64,000 nt of DNA from Salipaludibacillus neizhouensis (GTDB lineage: Bacteria > Bacillota > Bacilli > Bacillales > Salisediminibacteriaceae): positions 1,596,930 through 1,660,929 of the forward strand of contig NZ_KZ614146.1 in assembly GCF_002886185.1 (NCBI RefSeq). Reading direction: 5' to 3'. The notes beneath the pieces were generated by a model that saw only the letters and a list, made by a program, of their open reading frames with translations, made no database searches and was not told where the DNA came from. Numbering within the stretch: position 1 is the stretch's first letter; each line of letters opens with the position of its first letter. Position numbers and translations under genes: made by a program. This document shows positions 50,453 through 59,880 of this stretch, in pieces.

Positions 50453-52732
50453 ATGGATAAAGTTACTTTATTAAGTGGAATATTCAAGGATTCGCAGCAA
50501 AAAGGAAAAGATTACTTGCTCTATCTTGATGTTGATCGTTTAGTCGCACCTTGTTATGAATCGGCTTCACAAAAGCCTAAAAAGCCCCGATATGGTGGGT
50601 GGGAATCGACAGGAATAAGTGGTCACTCGATAGGACATTGGTTATCAGCAGCTGCTCAAATGTACACGATTACAAAAGATGGTAAACTCTTAGAAAAATT
50701 GGAATATGCCGTTGACGAACTTGCTCATATTCAACGTTTTGATGATAAGGGATATGTAAGTGGATTTCCAAGAGATTGTTATGACAAAGCTTTTTCCGGC
50801 GATTTTGAAGTAGAACATTTTAGTTTGGCTGGACAATGGGTTCCTTGGTACAGCTTACATAAAATATTTGCCGGACTCATAGATATTTATACACTTATTA
50901 GTAATGATAAAGCTCTGGAGGTTGTTATCAATCTAGCAGACTGGGCGAAGAAAGGCACGGATAATTTGTCCGAAGAGCAATTTCAAAAAATGCTTACTTG
51001 TGAGCACGGTGGTATGAATGAGGCAATGGCTGATCTGTACACGATTACAGGAAATGAAGACTACTTAAATCTCGCTATCCGATTTTGCCATCTTGCTGTA
51101 CTGGATCCTTTATCAAAAGGAATCGATGACCTAGAAGGAAAACATGCAAATACTCAAATTCCTAAAGTAATCGGTGCTGCAAAACTCTTTAATATCACTG
51201 GGGATATGAAGTATAAAAAAATCGCATGTTTCTTTTGGGATCTAGTTACAGAATCTCGTTCCTATATTATTGGTGGAAATAGTATTAATGAACATTTTGG
51301 TCCAAGCAATGACGAAAAACTTGGTGTTCAGACAACGGAAACTTGTAACACTTACAATATGTTGAAGCTGACGGAGCATATATTTGACTGGTTCAAGGAG
51401 GCTAAACACATTGATTATTATGAAAGAGCATTATACAATCACATATTAGCATCTCAAGATCCACATTCAGGAATGAAAACATATTTTATTTCTTCACAAC
51501 CTGGCCATTTCAAGGTCTATTGCTCACCAGATGACTCTTTTTGGTGTTGTACAGGAACAGGAATGGAAAACCCGGCTCGATATACGCGAAACATTTACCA
51601 ATCAAGTAATGACGATTTATATGTAAATTTGTTTATTTCATCGGAACTTGATATGGATGAAAAACAGGTTAAAATCAAACAAAAGGCAGATTTTCCGCAT
51701 ACTGATAAGACTACGTTAGTTTTTGAAGAAGCGGAAAGTGAACGATTAAATCTTCATATTCGTGTTCCTTATTGGGTTGCAGGCGAAGTATCGGTTGTGA
51801 TAAATGGTAAAGAGAAGTATTCTCGCTCTGAAAATGGATATTTAACACTCAGTAGAGAATGGCAATCTGGGGATACAGTTGACATTCATCTCCCTATGAA
51901 TCTGCATACCTATAAAGCAAAAGATCAATCGAATAAAATAGGAATTATGTATGGTCCTCTAGTACTAGCTGGGGCATTAGGGAAAGAAAATTTTCCTGAA
52001 AGCGACATTCTTGCTGATCACTTAAAGTTAAATAATCACCCGTTAATTCAAGTGCCTACACTTGTAGCAGACAAAGAAAATGTGCAGGATTGGCTAAAAC
52101 AAGTCGATGGTAAACAATTAACATTTGAGACAGAAGCTATTGGTCAACCTGGGAATCAAAAACTGACTCTTGTTCCATTTTATAATCTCCATCATGAAAG
52201 GTACACATTGTATTGGAATGTGATGGAGCAACAAGAATTTGAAGTGTTTGAGGATAAAGAGCAAGATGAACTCGAAAAACGCCGAGCACATACGGTAGAT
52301 GAGGTTCAGCCAAATGAACAACAACCTGAAGTGGAACACAATATCCAAAAACAAAATTCGCAATCTGACTATCTGGCACTTGTCCAAAGAGGATGGCGTG
52401 ATGCAAGAGATGGAGGATTCTTTAGCTACGACATGGCTGTTGAATCGGACAAAAAAATGTATTTAGAAGTAACCTATTTTGGCGGCGATCGAACAATAAT
52501 AGAAAATGAGAAAAAATACGTTCGTGAATTTAACATTTTAATTGATGACACCCCAATTGTAAATCAAACGTTGGATGGTCACGGTTCACCTGTTAGTACA
52601 TTTGAAGTTCAATATGCTATACCACAGGATCTATTGAAAGGAAAACAAAAGATAGAAGTAAAATTTAAGTCCTCCGAAGGAAAAATTGCTGGCGGTATAT
52701 ATGGTGTCAGAATTGTTAAGTTAAACGAATAA
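50453..52732 (+). CDS. Beta-L-arabinofuranosidase, GH127 family
   Basis: Cytoplasmic glycosidase of 759 residues (no signal peptide) that should release L-arabinose from beta-L-arabinofuranosides. The GH127 (DUF1680) alpha/alpha barrel spans residues ~1-430, followed by beta domains. Zn ligands and nucleophile match the Bifidobacterium HypBA1 pattern: Glu296-x-Cys298 (TTETCNTYN) and Cys365-Cys366 (FWCCTGTGMEN), with Cys365 as predicted nucleophile. A charged Glu/Gln-rich linker (~residues 597-645) leads to a last beta domain. ATG at 50453 after AAAGGAGGA. It stands alone, but L-arabinose release fits the AraPST/AraEGH-like locus at 16-24 kb. Confidence 0.9.
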   Translation: MDKVTLLSGIFKDSQQKGKDYLLYLDVDRLVAPCYESASQKPKKPRYGGWESTGISGHSIGHWLSAAAQMYTITKDGKLLEKLEYAVDELAHIQRFDDKGYVSGFPRDCYDKAFSGDFEVEHFSLAGQWVPWYSLHKIFAGLIDIYTLISNDKALEVVINLADWAKKGTDNLSEEQFQKMLTCEHGGMNEAMADLYTITGNEDYLNLAIRFCHLAVLDPLSKGIDDLEGKHANTQIPKVIGAAKLFNITGDMKYKKIACFFWDLVTESRSYIIGGNSINEHFGPSNDEKLGVQTTETCNTYNMLKLTEHIFDWFKEAKHIDYYERALYNHILASQDPHSGMKTYFISSQPGHFKVYCSPDDSFWCCTGTGMENPARYTRNIYQSSNDDLYVNLFISSELDMDEKQVKIKQKADFPHTDKTTLVFEEAESERLNLHIRVPYWVAGEVSVVINGKEKYSRSENGYLTLSREWQSGDTVDIHLPMNLHTYKAKDQSNKIGIMYGPLVLAGALGKENFPESDILADHLKLNNHPLIQVPTLVADKENVQDWLKQVDGKQLTFETEAIGQPGNQKLTLVPFYNLHHERYTLYWNVMEQQEFEVFEDKEQDELEKRRAHTVDEVQPNEQQPEVEHNIQKQNSQSDYLALVQRGWRDARDGGFFSYDMAVESDKKMYLEVTYFGGDRTIIENEKKYVREFNILIDDTPIVNQTLDGHGSPVSTFEVQYAIPQDLLKGKQKIEVKFKSSEGKIAGGIYGVRIVKLNE

Positions 52733-52745
52733 AATTCTTTATTTT

Positions 52746-52777
52746 GCCTGATTTCTCGATGAGAGATTAGGCATTTT
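52746..52777 (+). terminator. Terminator after GH127 gene
   Basis: GCCTGATTTCTC / GAGAGATTAGGC stem (two mismatches) followed by ATTTTTTTATTTT. Confidence 0.85.
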
Positions 52778-52960
52778 TTTATTTTAATAAGGTAAAATAA
52801 GGCGCTGTGAGTTTTCCTTAATAGAACAGTTAGTACTTCATCTTCACCTTTCTCTATTTTGAGCTCGTACATAAAGTTTTACAAAAATTCATGGATTAAA
52901 TTACTGTATTAGGGAATGTTGTCTAAGAGTGGTTATAGAAATTAATAGAGGAGAAAAGTG

Positions 52961-53782
52961 ATGAAAAAGCTCGATATAAAAAATGAAATATGTTTAATAG
53001 ATGGATTAGAGATTCATTGTGAGTATGTCATGAATGGCAAACCTCCTATTTTACTTTTACATGGTTTCTTGTCTTCAACGTATACATTTCATCGTATTAT
53101 CCCTATTCTTCAAGAGCATTACTCTGTGATTGCGATTGACTTTCCCGGTTTTGGAAAAAGTGAAAAATCACAATCCTTTATATACTCCTACCATAATTAC
53201 GCTAAATTTGTGAAAGAATGTGCAGACTATTTCAACTTGGGGCAATTTTATATAGCTGGTCACTCTATGGGAGGACAAATTGCTTTGAATGTTGTTAAAT
53301 TAATGCCACAAAGAGTGAAGGGTCTAGTATTACTTGGATGTTCTGGTTATCTTAAAAAATCACGTAAGATTTGGATTTACAGTTCTTACCTTCCTTTTTT
53401 TGATAGATTCATTTATTTATACGTTAATCGGACAGGCGTTGTTAAAGCATTAAAAAATGTCGTGTATAATCAATCATTGATTACAGAAAAACATGTTGAA
53501 GAGTTTGGTAAACCATTAACAGATAAAAACTTCTATAAAGGTCTTGCTAGGCTGTTACGTTACAGGGAAGGAGACTTAACATCGGAACAGCTTCAAGAGA
53601 TAGCCATACCCTCTTTATTAATTTGGGGAGAAGAAGACCGCGTGGTCCCTATTCACATTGGTAATAAATTAGCGGAAGATTTACCCGAAGCTCGGATGAT
53701 CACCTTCAAAGAGACTGGACACCTTATTACCGAAGAACGTCCTAATGAAGTTTGTGAAGCGATCATCTCTCATTGCTGTTAG
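52961..53782 (+). CDS. Alpha/beta hydrolase (YugF-like)
   Basis: Cytoplasmic hydrolase of 273 residues. Motifs: oxyanion LLHGFLSS, GFGKSEK, nucleophile GHSMGG (Ser near residue 97), acid in WGEEDRVVP and His in ETGHLITEE near the C-terminus. This is the common esterase/carboxylase-like form found in Bacillus YugF; the substrate is unknown. The ATG at 52961 (after GAGGAGA) is preferred over the overlapping GTG at 52958. A glycosyltransferase gene follows in the same direction after 160 bp. Confidence 0.88.
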   Translation: MKKLDIKNEICLIDGLEIHCEYVMNGKPPILLLHGFLSSTYTFHRIIPILQEHYSVIAIDFPGFGKSEKSQSFIYSYHNYAKFVKECADYFNLGQFYIAGHSMGGQIALNVVKLMPQRVKGLVLLGCSGYLKKSRKIWIYSSYLPFFDRFIYLYVNRTGVVKALKNVVYNQSLITEKHVEEFGKPLTDKNFYKGLARLLRYREGDLTSEQLQEIAIPSLLIWGEEDRVVPIHIGNKLAEDLPEARMITFKETGHLITEERPNEVCEAIISHCC

Positions 53783-53942
53783 CAAGTTTTTCAGTAGGTA
53801 AGCTAGTTAAATGAATGTTGTAAAGAATATGTATAGATTTTGTTTACGTGAAAACGAAACCTTTAAGTTACCTCAACAATGAGTTCACAATTATCTGTTA
53901 AGTTTGAAACAGATAGTTAATGATCAATTGGGAGGTTATAAA

Positions 53943-55085
53943 GTGAGGATAGCAATTTTTTCTGATACGTATTCCCCAGAAATAAATGGAGTGGCCAGAA
54001 CGTTGAAGAGATTGACGGATTATTTGGATAAAGTAGGTATTGAATACAAATTATTTGTACCTGAAAATCAGCTCAGTACTCCTGACATTACTAGTGTTGA
54101 GAGGTTAGCGAGTATCCCGTTGCTTTTATATCCTGAATGCCGACTGGCGTTTCCGAATATGAACCTGTTGAAACAATCTCTTCATGATTTTTCACCGGAC
54201 CTAATTCATATAGTGACTCCATTTAACGTTGGTCTTTACGGTCTTTACTACGGTAAAAAATACAATATTCCAATGGTAGCTTCCTATCACACGCACTTTG
54301 ACGAATATTTGGACTATTATCACTTACCACTTTTAAAAACATGGTATTGGCGGTATATGGTGTGGTTCCATCGCTCATTTGAAAAACTGTATGTTCCATC
54401 TATTAGTACAAGAGATAAATTATATAAACACAAAATCCACTCTGAAATTGATGTTTGGGGAAGAGGTGTCAATCATCAGTTTTTTTCCCCTGCCAATCGT
54501 ACAATTGAACTGAAGAAAAAATACGGAATAAAAGAAAAAAATATTTTATTGTACGTTGGACGATTATCCGCTGAAAAAGGCGTCCAAATAGCATTAGACA
54601 CCTTTCACTCGCTTCCTCCCACCCTATATCATCAAACACACCTCATTATTGCAGGTGATGGACCTTTATTAAACCAATTAAAACAAGCTAATCAGGAAAA
54701 AGTGACCTTTACAGGTTTTTTAGAAGGAGAAGCACTAGCTGAAGTGTACGCTTCAAGTGATCTGTTCATTTTCCCATCCTCTACGGAAACATTTGGAAAT
54801 GTTGTGCTCGAAGCTTTATCCGCTGGGTTACCTGTTATAGGAGCAGAAGCAGGAGGGGTTCAACATTTGATTGACCACGATACTACTGGTTATTTATGTC
54901 CTCCTGATGACACAACTTATTTTATAAAATATACGGAACGATTACTTTCAAATGAGGAGCAAAGGAAAGAAATGAGCTCTCAGGCAAGAACATACGCTTT
55001 AACTCAATCATGGGATGAAATCTTAGCGGAGTTAATCAAAGGATATGAAAATGTATTGAAAAAGACCATTCGGCATTCTGCTTAA
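53943..55085 (+). CDS. Glycosyltransferase family 4 (GT-B fold)
   Basis: Retaining glycosyltransferase of 380 residues. The N-terminal Rossmann lobe opens RIAIFSDTYSPEINGVART, the common motif of MgtA/SqdX-like lipid glycosyltransferases. The C-terminal lobe has LLYVGRLSAEKGVQ, IIAGDGPL and the E-x7-E nucleotide-sugar site (SSTETFGNVVLEALSAGLPV). It likely adds a hexose to a lipid or polysaccharide acceptor at the membrane; the acceptor is unknown. I use GTG at 53943, 6 bp after GGGAGGT; the longer TTG at 53904 overlaps this site. Confidence 0.9.
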   Translation: MRIAIFSDTYSPEINGVARTLKRLTDYLDKVGIEYKLFVPENQLSTPDITSVERLASIPLLLYPECRLAFPNMNLLKQSLHDFSPDLIHIVTPFNVGLYGLYYGKKYNIPMVASYHTHFDEYLDYYHLPLLKTWYWRYMVWFHRSFEKLYVPSISTRDKLYKHKIHSEIDVWGRGVNHQFFSPANRTIELKKKYGIKEKNILLYVGRLSAEKGVQIALDTFHSLPPTLYHQTHLIIAGDGPLLNQLKQANQEKVTFTGFLEGEALAEVYASSDLFIFPSSTETFGNVVLEALSAGLPVIGAEAGGVQHLIDHDTTGYLCPPDDTTYFIKYTERLLSNEEQRKEMSSQARTYALTQSWDEILAELIKGYENVLKKTIRHSA

Positions 55086-55213
55086 TTGTTCGTTAGATCA
55101 GATTTCAGAAGAGTGTTAAAATTAATATAATTATATATTGATTGAATAGTAGTTAAGCTTTATAATTAAACTCATCTTTATAAAATAGCTGAGAATAGAG
55201 GAGTGTAGCTGAG

Positions 55214-56380
55214 ATGAGTAGAGAAGTTGAAATGAAAAAAGGGTATTTTGGTGAGTTTGGAGGTAGTTTTATTCCTGAAGAACTTCAAAAGGTCATGGAC
55301 ATACTCGAAGAAAACTTTGAATATTACAAGAATGATCCGGAATTTATTGCAGAATATAACTATTATTTAAAAGAATATGTGGGTAGAGAAAACCCATTAA
55401 CGTTTGCTGAAAACATTACTGAATATGCGAACGGAGCCAAAATATATCTCAAACGGGAAGACTTAAATCATACGGGAGCCCATAAAATTAATAATGTCAT
55501 TGGTCAAATTCTGCTTGCTAAACGCATGGGTGCCAAAAGAATTATTGCTGAAACAGGTGCAGGACAACATGGTGTAGCCACGGCGACGGCTTGCGCAATG
55601 TTCAAAATGGAATGTATTGTTTACATGGGTAAACTGGATACGGAACGTCAAGCATTGAATGTTTTTCGTATGGAGGTTTTAGGTGCAAAAGTTATCTCTG
55701 TTGATGCCGGTCAAGGAAGATTAAAAGATGCTGTAGATGCTGCATTAAATGACTTAGTAGAAAACTATCAACATACTTTCTATCTACTAGGTTCTGTTGT
55801 AGGTCCACATCCATTCCCTACGATGGTAAAACATTTTCAATCAATTATAAGTGAGGAATCGAAAAAACAGATTTTAGAAAAAGAAGGTAAACTCCCAACA
55901 GCTGTCGTAGCTTGTACTGGTGGTGGGAGCAATGCTATCGGAGCATTCGCGCATTATATCGACGAGGAAGATGTTCGATTAATTGGCGTAGAGCCAGCTG
56001 AAGCACCGACCTTAACAGAAGGTGTCTCAGCGGTTATTCATGGATTTAGATGTTTGACGTTGATAGATGAAGAAGGAAATCCCAAACCAACTTATTCCAT
56101 TTCTGCAGGGTTAGATTATCCAGGCATTGGTCCAGAGCATAGTTATTTAAAGGAATCCGGACGAGCTGAATATGTTACAGTAACTGGAGATGAAGCCCTG
56201 GAAGCCTTTCAGCTTCTATCCATAAAAGAAGGAATCCTTCCAGCCTTAGAAAGTGCCCATGCCATCTCCTATGCTATTAAACTTGCAAAAGAACTGAGTC
56301 ACGATGACATCATTATTGTTAATTTGTCAGGTCGGGGAGATAAGGATGTAGAGCAAGTCTTTAAACTATTAAATAAATAA
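55214..56380 (+). CDS. trpB: Tryptophan synthase beta chain
   Basis: PLP enzyme of 388 residues that makes tryptophan from indole and serine. It is a TrpB1-type protein with GYFGEFGGSFIPE at the N-terminus, the PLP Lys in HTGAHKINN, GAGQHGVATAT, the phosphate-binding TGGGSNAIG, and the C-terminal SGRGDKD. No trpA or other trp gene is next to it and it has its own terminator, so it is an orphan. It may serve indole salvage or complement a trp operon elsewhere. No T-box or TRAP leader is visible in the 128 bp upstream. ATG at 55214 after GAGGAG. Confidence 0.95.
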   Translation: MSREVEMKKGYFGEFGGSFIPEELQKVMDILEENFEYYKNDPEFIAEYNYYLKEYVGRENPLTFAENITEYANGAKIYLKREDLNHTGAHKINNVIGQILLAKRMGAKRIIAETGAGQHGVATATACAMFKMECIVYMGKLDTERQALNVFRMEVLGAKVISVDAGQGRLKDAVDAALNDLVENYQHTFYLLGSVVGPHPFPTMVKHFQSIISEESKKQILEKEGKLPTAVVACTGGGSNAIGAFAHYIDEEDVRLIGVEPAEAPTLTEGVSAVIHGFRCLTLIDEEGNPKPTYSISAGLDYPGIGPEHSYLKESGRAEYVTVTGDEALEAFQLLSIKEGILPALESAHAISYAIKLAKELSHDDIIIVNLSGRGDKDVEQVFKLLNK

Positions 56381-56387
56381 TGTTGAA

Positions 56388-56432
56388 AAGAGGATGTCTC
56401 AAAAGGTAGAAGAACCTTAGAGACATCCTCTT
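56388..56432. terminator. Bidirectional terminator between trpB and MFS gene
   Basis: AAGAGGATGTCTC / GAGACATCCTCTTT stem with an inner AAGGT...ACCTT pair. It serves the convergent genes. Confidence 0.88.
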
Positions 56433-56455
56433 TATTTTACTTTCACCGCCTCTTA

Positions 56456-57745
56456 TTAAAATGAGATACTGTCATTAATCAGAGCTTTATTTTTTCTAAC
56501 AATATTACTTCCTTTTTTCAAGAAATAAAAAGCAATCACAAACGTCAAAGCTGCTCCATAAAACAAAGAAGGAGGGGAGAACACATCCATTATTAAACCA
56601 AGTAATCCAGGAGCTATAATAGAAGAGGCCATGGAGAACAAATAATATAATCCTGTGAAAAAACCGATCTTACTCATTCCACCTAGATCAGCAACTAAAG
56701 GATAGGCTTGCACATTAATGAACGCCCAAGCTATTCCTCCACTAAACAGAACGAGTTGCAAAACCAGCACTTGGTTTAATTCCGGAAATACAGTATTTAA
56801 TAACGGAAGAGAAGGAATGGAAATGAATGTGAGTGGTAAAATAACTAAACCTATGAGCATAATCGGCAATTTACCTAGCTTACTTCCCAAAAGACCAGCA
56901 GGAACAGCAAAAATAACAAAAGCTAAACTGAAAAATCCAAGTGTAAAACCTGCCTTACCGGCTTCCATCTTCAAGAACTCAACAGCGTATACTGTGAATT
57001 GTGCTTCTAAACCTGCATAACCAATAAAATACAAAAAGATCGCAAAAAGGATAAAGAAATGTCCTCTGAACTCAGGCTTTAATATTTTGCCAAATCCATG
57101 AAAAAAAGACTTAGACGCTTGTATTTCCTCTATTTCGTCTTCGGATGAACCAACATAAGGCGGACGTCTATCTACAGTAAAATAAAGAAATATAAATGAC
57201 AGTAATAGAAGAATCCCAGCCACAATAAAAGGGTAAGTCCTCTCTATTCCGTATAAGGTGGATAAACCAAATAATGCAATTAGCGCGCCAATACCACCCA
57301 TGAGATTAATAATCCCATTCGCTGTTGACCGTTTTTCAGAAGGGGTGTGATCAGGCATTAATGCGATAACTGGTGCACGATAAATCGTCATTGCAAGCAA
57401 AAACATGATATCTATAGCCAGCAGCAGCCATAGTGTATTCAGAGCTCCATATGGAATCAGAATAAAGAAAAGAGCGGCAGCCGGCATACCTACGACAATA
57501 AAAGGCAGTCGCTTACCAAGCTTAGTATCAACTTTATCCGACCAAGCACCAATGAAGGGTATGAGGATGACCGCAAGTAAATTGTCTAAACCCATTATTC
57601 CCCCTCGAATAGCTCTACTTTCAATGTAGTCACCAAGAAGAAGCGGCATATAAGCATTATAAAACGTCCATCCAAGCGTTAATGCAAAGAATCCGCTGCC
57701 AATAGCGAATATTTTCCCGTACGAAAATGGCTTATCCTGTGTCAT
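56456..57745 (-). CDS. MFS transporter (SLC45/GPH-like)
   Basis: Twelve-helix major facilitator transporter of 429 residues. The first half has the GPH/SLC45-like signature (DNLLAVILIPFIGAWSDKVD, then LGKRLPFIVVGMP). A charged central loop (RRPPYVGSSEDEIEEIQASK) separates the two halves. Family members carry sugars or glycosides with cations. It is the second gene of an operon with the GDPD homologue 15 bp upstream, with GGAGG in the gap, so the substrate may be a glycerophosphodiester or glycerol sugar; this is inference. Confidence 0.85.
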   Translation of the reverse strand: MTQDKPFSYGKIFAIGSGFFALTLGWTFYNAYMPLLLGDYIESRAIRGGIMGLDNLLAVILIPFIGAWSDKVDTKLGKRLPFIVVGMPAAALFFILIPYGALNTLWLLLAIDIMFLLAMTIYRAPVIALMPDHTPSEKRSTANGIINLMGGIGALIALFGLSTLYGIERTYPFIVAGILLLLSFIFLYFTVDRRPPYVGSSEDEIEEIQASKSFFHGFGKILKPEFRGHFFILFAIFLYFIGYAGLEAQFTVYAVEFLKMEAGKAGFTLGFFSLAFVIFAVPAGLLGSKLGKLPIMLIGLVILPLTFISIPSLPLLNTVFPELNQVLVLQLVLFSGGIAWAFINVQAYPLVADLGGMSKIGFFTGLYYLFSMASSIIAPGLLGLIMDVFSPPSLFYGAALTFVIAFYFLKKGSNIVRKNKALINDSISF

Positions 57746-57760
57746 TAAAACGCCTCCAGT

Positions 57761-58504
57761 TTATCCCTTTTGCATTGCCTTACGAATGTGTACTGCTTTT
57801 TCTGGCCAATCAGTAATAATCGCTGCACAGTGTCGTTTTATCAAAGCTTGAATATGGTCGTCTTCATTCACAGTAAATGGTCGAACTGCCATATTTGCTT
57901 GATGAGCACCAGCCAGTAAATCAGAACCTGCCACTGGTAAAAAACAGTGTAATCCACTAGCCCCAATACTATGCGCATAATTCCATGGCTCGTACAGACC
58001 TTCCATGAATAAAATAGCTGTCTCCATTTCAGGATCTAATCGATGGCACTCAACAAGGCTATAATGATTAAATGATGAAATAATCACACTATCTTTTAAC
58101 TGATACTTGGTGATCAAATCTATCACTATTTTTTCCATGCCAGGGTAATGAATAACGCCACTTTTAAGTTTTACGTTTAATTTAAGTTGTGTATGGACAG
58201 CCCAACTAAATAATTCTTCAAGTGATGGGATGATGACTCCTTGAAAAGAAGGCGCAAACCAGCTTCCAGCATCGAATGATTTCAACTCCTCGTAGGTGAA
58301 GTCTTTAACCCATCCATGAGCATTTGTCGTTCGATTAACCGTCTCGTCATGAATCACCACAGGGATGTCATCTTTCGTTAGCTGCACATCAAATTTTATG
58401 CCTTCCGCACCAGCTTTTAAGCCAGCCTCAAAAGATACCATTGTATTCTCTGGATGAGTACCCGCAGAACCCCTGTGAGCAAAAATTGCAGTATTATGTA
58501 TCAT
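57761..58504 (-). CDS. Glycerophosphodiester phosphodiesterase homologue with altered metal site
   Basis: GDPD-family protein of 247 residues, cytoplasmic (no signal peptide). Conserved parts are FAHRGSAGTHPENT (His10, Arg11), VVIHDETVNRTT (His52, Asp53) and KAVHIRKAMQ at the end. However, the metal-binding Glu-x-Asp motif reads Lys37-Phe-Asp39 (GIKFDVQLTKD), and the second Glu is Lys112 (LNVKLKSG). Lys114 is kept. Both changes need one G-to-A step. Activity may be lost or altered. I use the ATG ending at 58504, ~10 bp after GAGGTG; a TTG at 58513 would touch the ribosome site. First gene of the operon with the MFS transporter. Confidence 0.85.
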   Translation of the reverse strand: MIHNTAIFAHRGSAGTHPENTMVSFEAGLKAGAEGIKFDVQLTKDDIPVVIHDETVNRTTNAHGWVKDFTYEELKSFDAGSWFAPSFQGVIIPSLEELFSWAVHTQLKLNVKLKSGVIHYPGMEKIVIDLITKYQLKDSVIISSFNHYSLVECHRLDPEMETAILFMEGLYEPWNYAHSIGASGLHCFLPVAGSDLLAGAHQANMAVRPFTVNEDDHIQALIKRHCAAIITDWPEKAVHIRKAMQKG

Positions 58505-58617
58505 TTCAATCAATCACCTCAACTTGGTTAGTCTATTATCTCTCTATACATATACCATCCTCAAGGTATCAATTCCTTTAGTCTGATAAATATTTACAAA
58601 AAGTTTACATAGGATAA

Positions 58618-58766
58618 GAAAAACGCGTAGCGTCTTTTGTTAAATACAGCGTGATCTTTAGCCACCCCGAGTAGCACCTACGTAATACGTGTAGGTGCTA
58701 CTCGAAAGGAGGTGGGTTTCCCTTGACACTTGTGGCGTAAAGATAGCTGTCAACTTATACTTTCTC
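58618..58766 (-). repeat. Dispersed structured element, copy 4 (reverse)
   Basis: Read on the minus strand: left stem GCTATCTTTACGCCAC, linker CACCTCCTTTCGAG, 13-bp hairpin (GAGTAGCACCTAC / GTAGGTGCTACTC), right stem GGGTGGCTAAAGATC, tail AAAAGACGCTACGCGTTTTTC. Left ATCTTTA-GCCAC and right GTGGC-TAAAGAT pair with each other, although both differ from copies 1 and 2. It lies 3' of guaC on the same strand. Confidence 0.88.
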
Positions 58767-58834
58767 AAAAAAAAGAACGAGGATTGAAAAATCCCCGCTC
58801 ATTTCATAAACGTATTCGATTTGTCTAGCAAAGC

Positions 58835-59818
58835 CTAGTAGACTTTATCGCCATTAAAGATAGAATTCTTCACAATGACGTAATCAACAGTGCGAATTGC
58901 TTCTAACTTATTTCCTCCAGCATAAGAGATAGAGGATTGGAGATCTTGTTCCATTTCTTTCAGCGTTTCTTCCAGTGAACCTTTATGTTCGACATACATT
59001 TTTTTACCTTCAACATTTTTCTTTTCACCTTTTTGAAATTCTGAAGCTGAACCAAAATATTCTTTAAAAAGCTTTCCGTCTTTCTCAAACGTTTCACCAG
59101 GTGATTCTTCGTGACCGGCAAATAAGGAACCAATCATCACCATTGTCGCTCCAAATCTGAATGATTTAGCGATATCTCCATTCGTACGGATGCCTCCGTC
59201 AGCAATAATTGGTTTACTAGCTGCTTTTGCACACCAGCGAAGAGCAGCTAATTGCCATCCACCAGTTCCAAATCCTGTTTTAATTTTCGTAATACAAACC
59301 TTACCTGGACCAATACCGACTTTTGTTGCATCGGCACCAGCATGCTCTAATTCACGTACAGCTTCGGGTGTACCAACATTTCCAGCAATAACAAAACTTG
59401 TTGGAAGGTGTTTTTTAATATGTTGTATCATATCAATCACTTCATTTGAATGACCATGAGCGATATCAATAGTAATGTAATCAGGTATAAGACTTTCGGA
59501 GGCTAATTCTTCGATAAATTTATATTCTTCCGCTTTGACTCCTACACTAATAGAGGTAAATAGACCTCGTGACTCCATATCTTTAATAAATAATTGTCTT
59601 TTTTCCGGCTCAAAACGGTGCATTACATAAAAATAGCCTTTCTCTGCTAAAAAAGTTGCAATTTTTTCATCAATAATTGTCTGCATATTCGCAGGTACAA
59701 CAGGCAATTTAAAAGAACGTCCACCCAATTCAACCGTTGTATCACACTCGGATCGACTTTTCACTACACACTTTGCCGGAATTAACTGTATATCTTCATA
59801 ATCAAACGCATTATCCAT
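58835..59818 (-). CDS. guaC: GMP reductase
   Basis: Converts GMP to IMP with NADPH, feeding guanine nucleotides back to the purine pool. The 327-residue protein is a type 2 GuaC of the IMPDH/GMPR barrel family. Visible are [30 protein letters not shown], the catalytic Cys loop [23 protein letters not shown] and [12 protein letters not shown]. No CBS domains are present, which distinguishes it from IMPDH. ATG ending at 59818 has AGGAG 8 bp upstream; the in-frame GTG at 59827 overlaps that site. Promoter and PurR-type boxes lie upstream. Confidence 0.95.
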   Translation of the reverse strand: MDNAFDYEDIQLIPAKCVVKSRSECDTTVELGGRSFKLPVVPANMQTIIDEKIATFLAEKGYFYVMHRFEPEKRQLFIKDMESRGLFTSISVGVKAEEYKFIEELASESLIPDYITIDIAHGHSNEVIDMIQHIKKHLPTSFVIAGNVGTPEAVRELEHAGADATKVGIGPGKVCITKIKTGFGTGGWQLAALRWCAKAASKPIIADGGIRTNGDIAKSFRFGATMVMIGSLFAGHEESPGETFEKDGKLFKEYFGSASEFQKGEKKNVEGKKMYVEHKGSLEETLKEMEQDLQSSISYAGGNKLEAIRTVDYVIVKNSIFNGDKVY

Positions 59819-59831
59819 AATATCCACTCCT

Positions 59832-59875
59832 AAAAACGAATAATAAATATTTTTTTTGTATTAATGTTCGCCCAA
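59832..59875 (-). promoter_or_regulatory. Predicted PurR operator of guaC
   Basis: Two convergent PurBox-like sites: AAAAACGAATAAT (59832-59844, plus strand; 11 of 13 to AWWWCCGAACWWT) and TTGGGCGAACATT (59863-59875, minus strand; 9 of 13 with a full CGAACATT core), 18 bp apart. They lie between promoter and start codon. Confidence 0.55.
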
Positions 59876-59880
59876 TAGAT

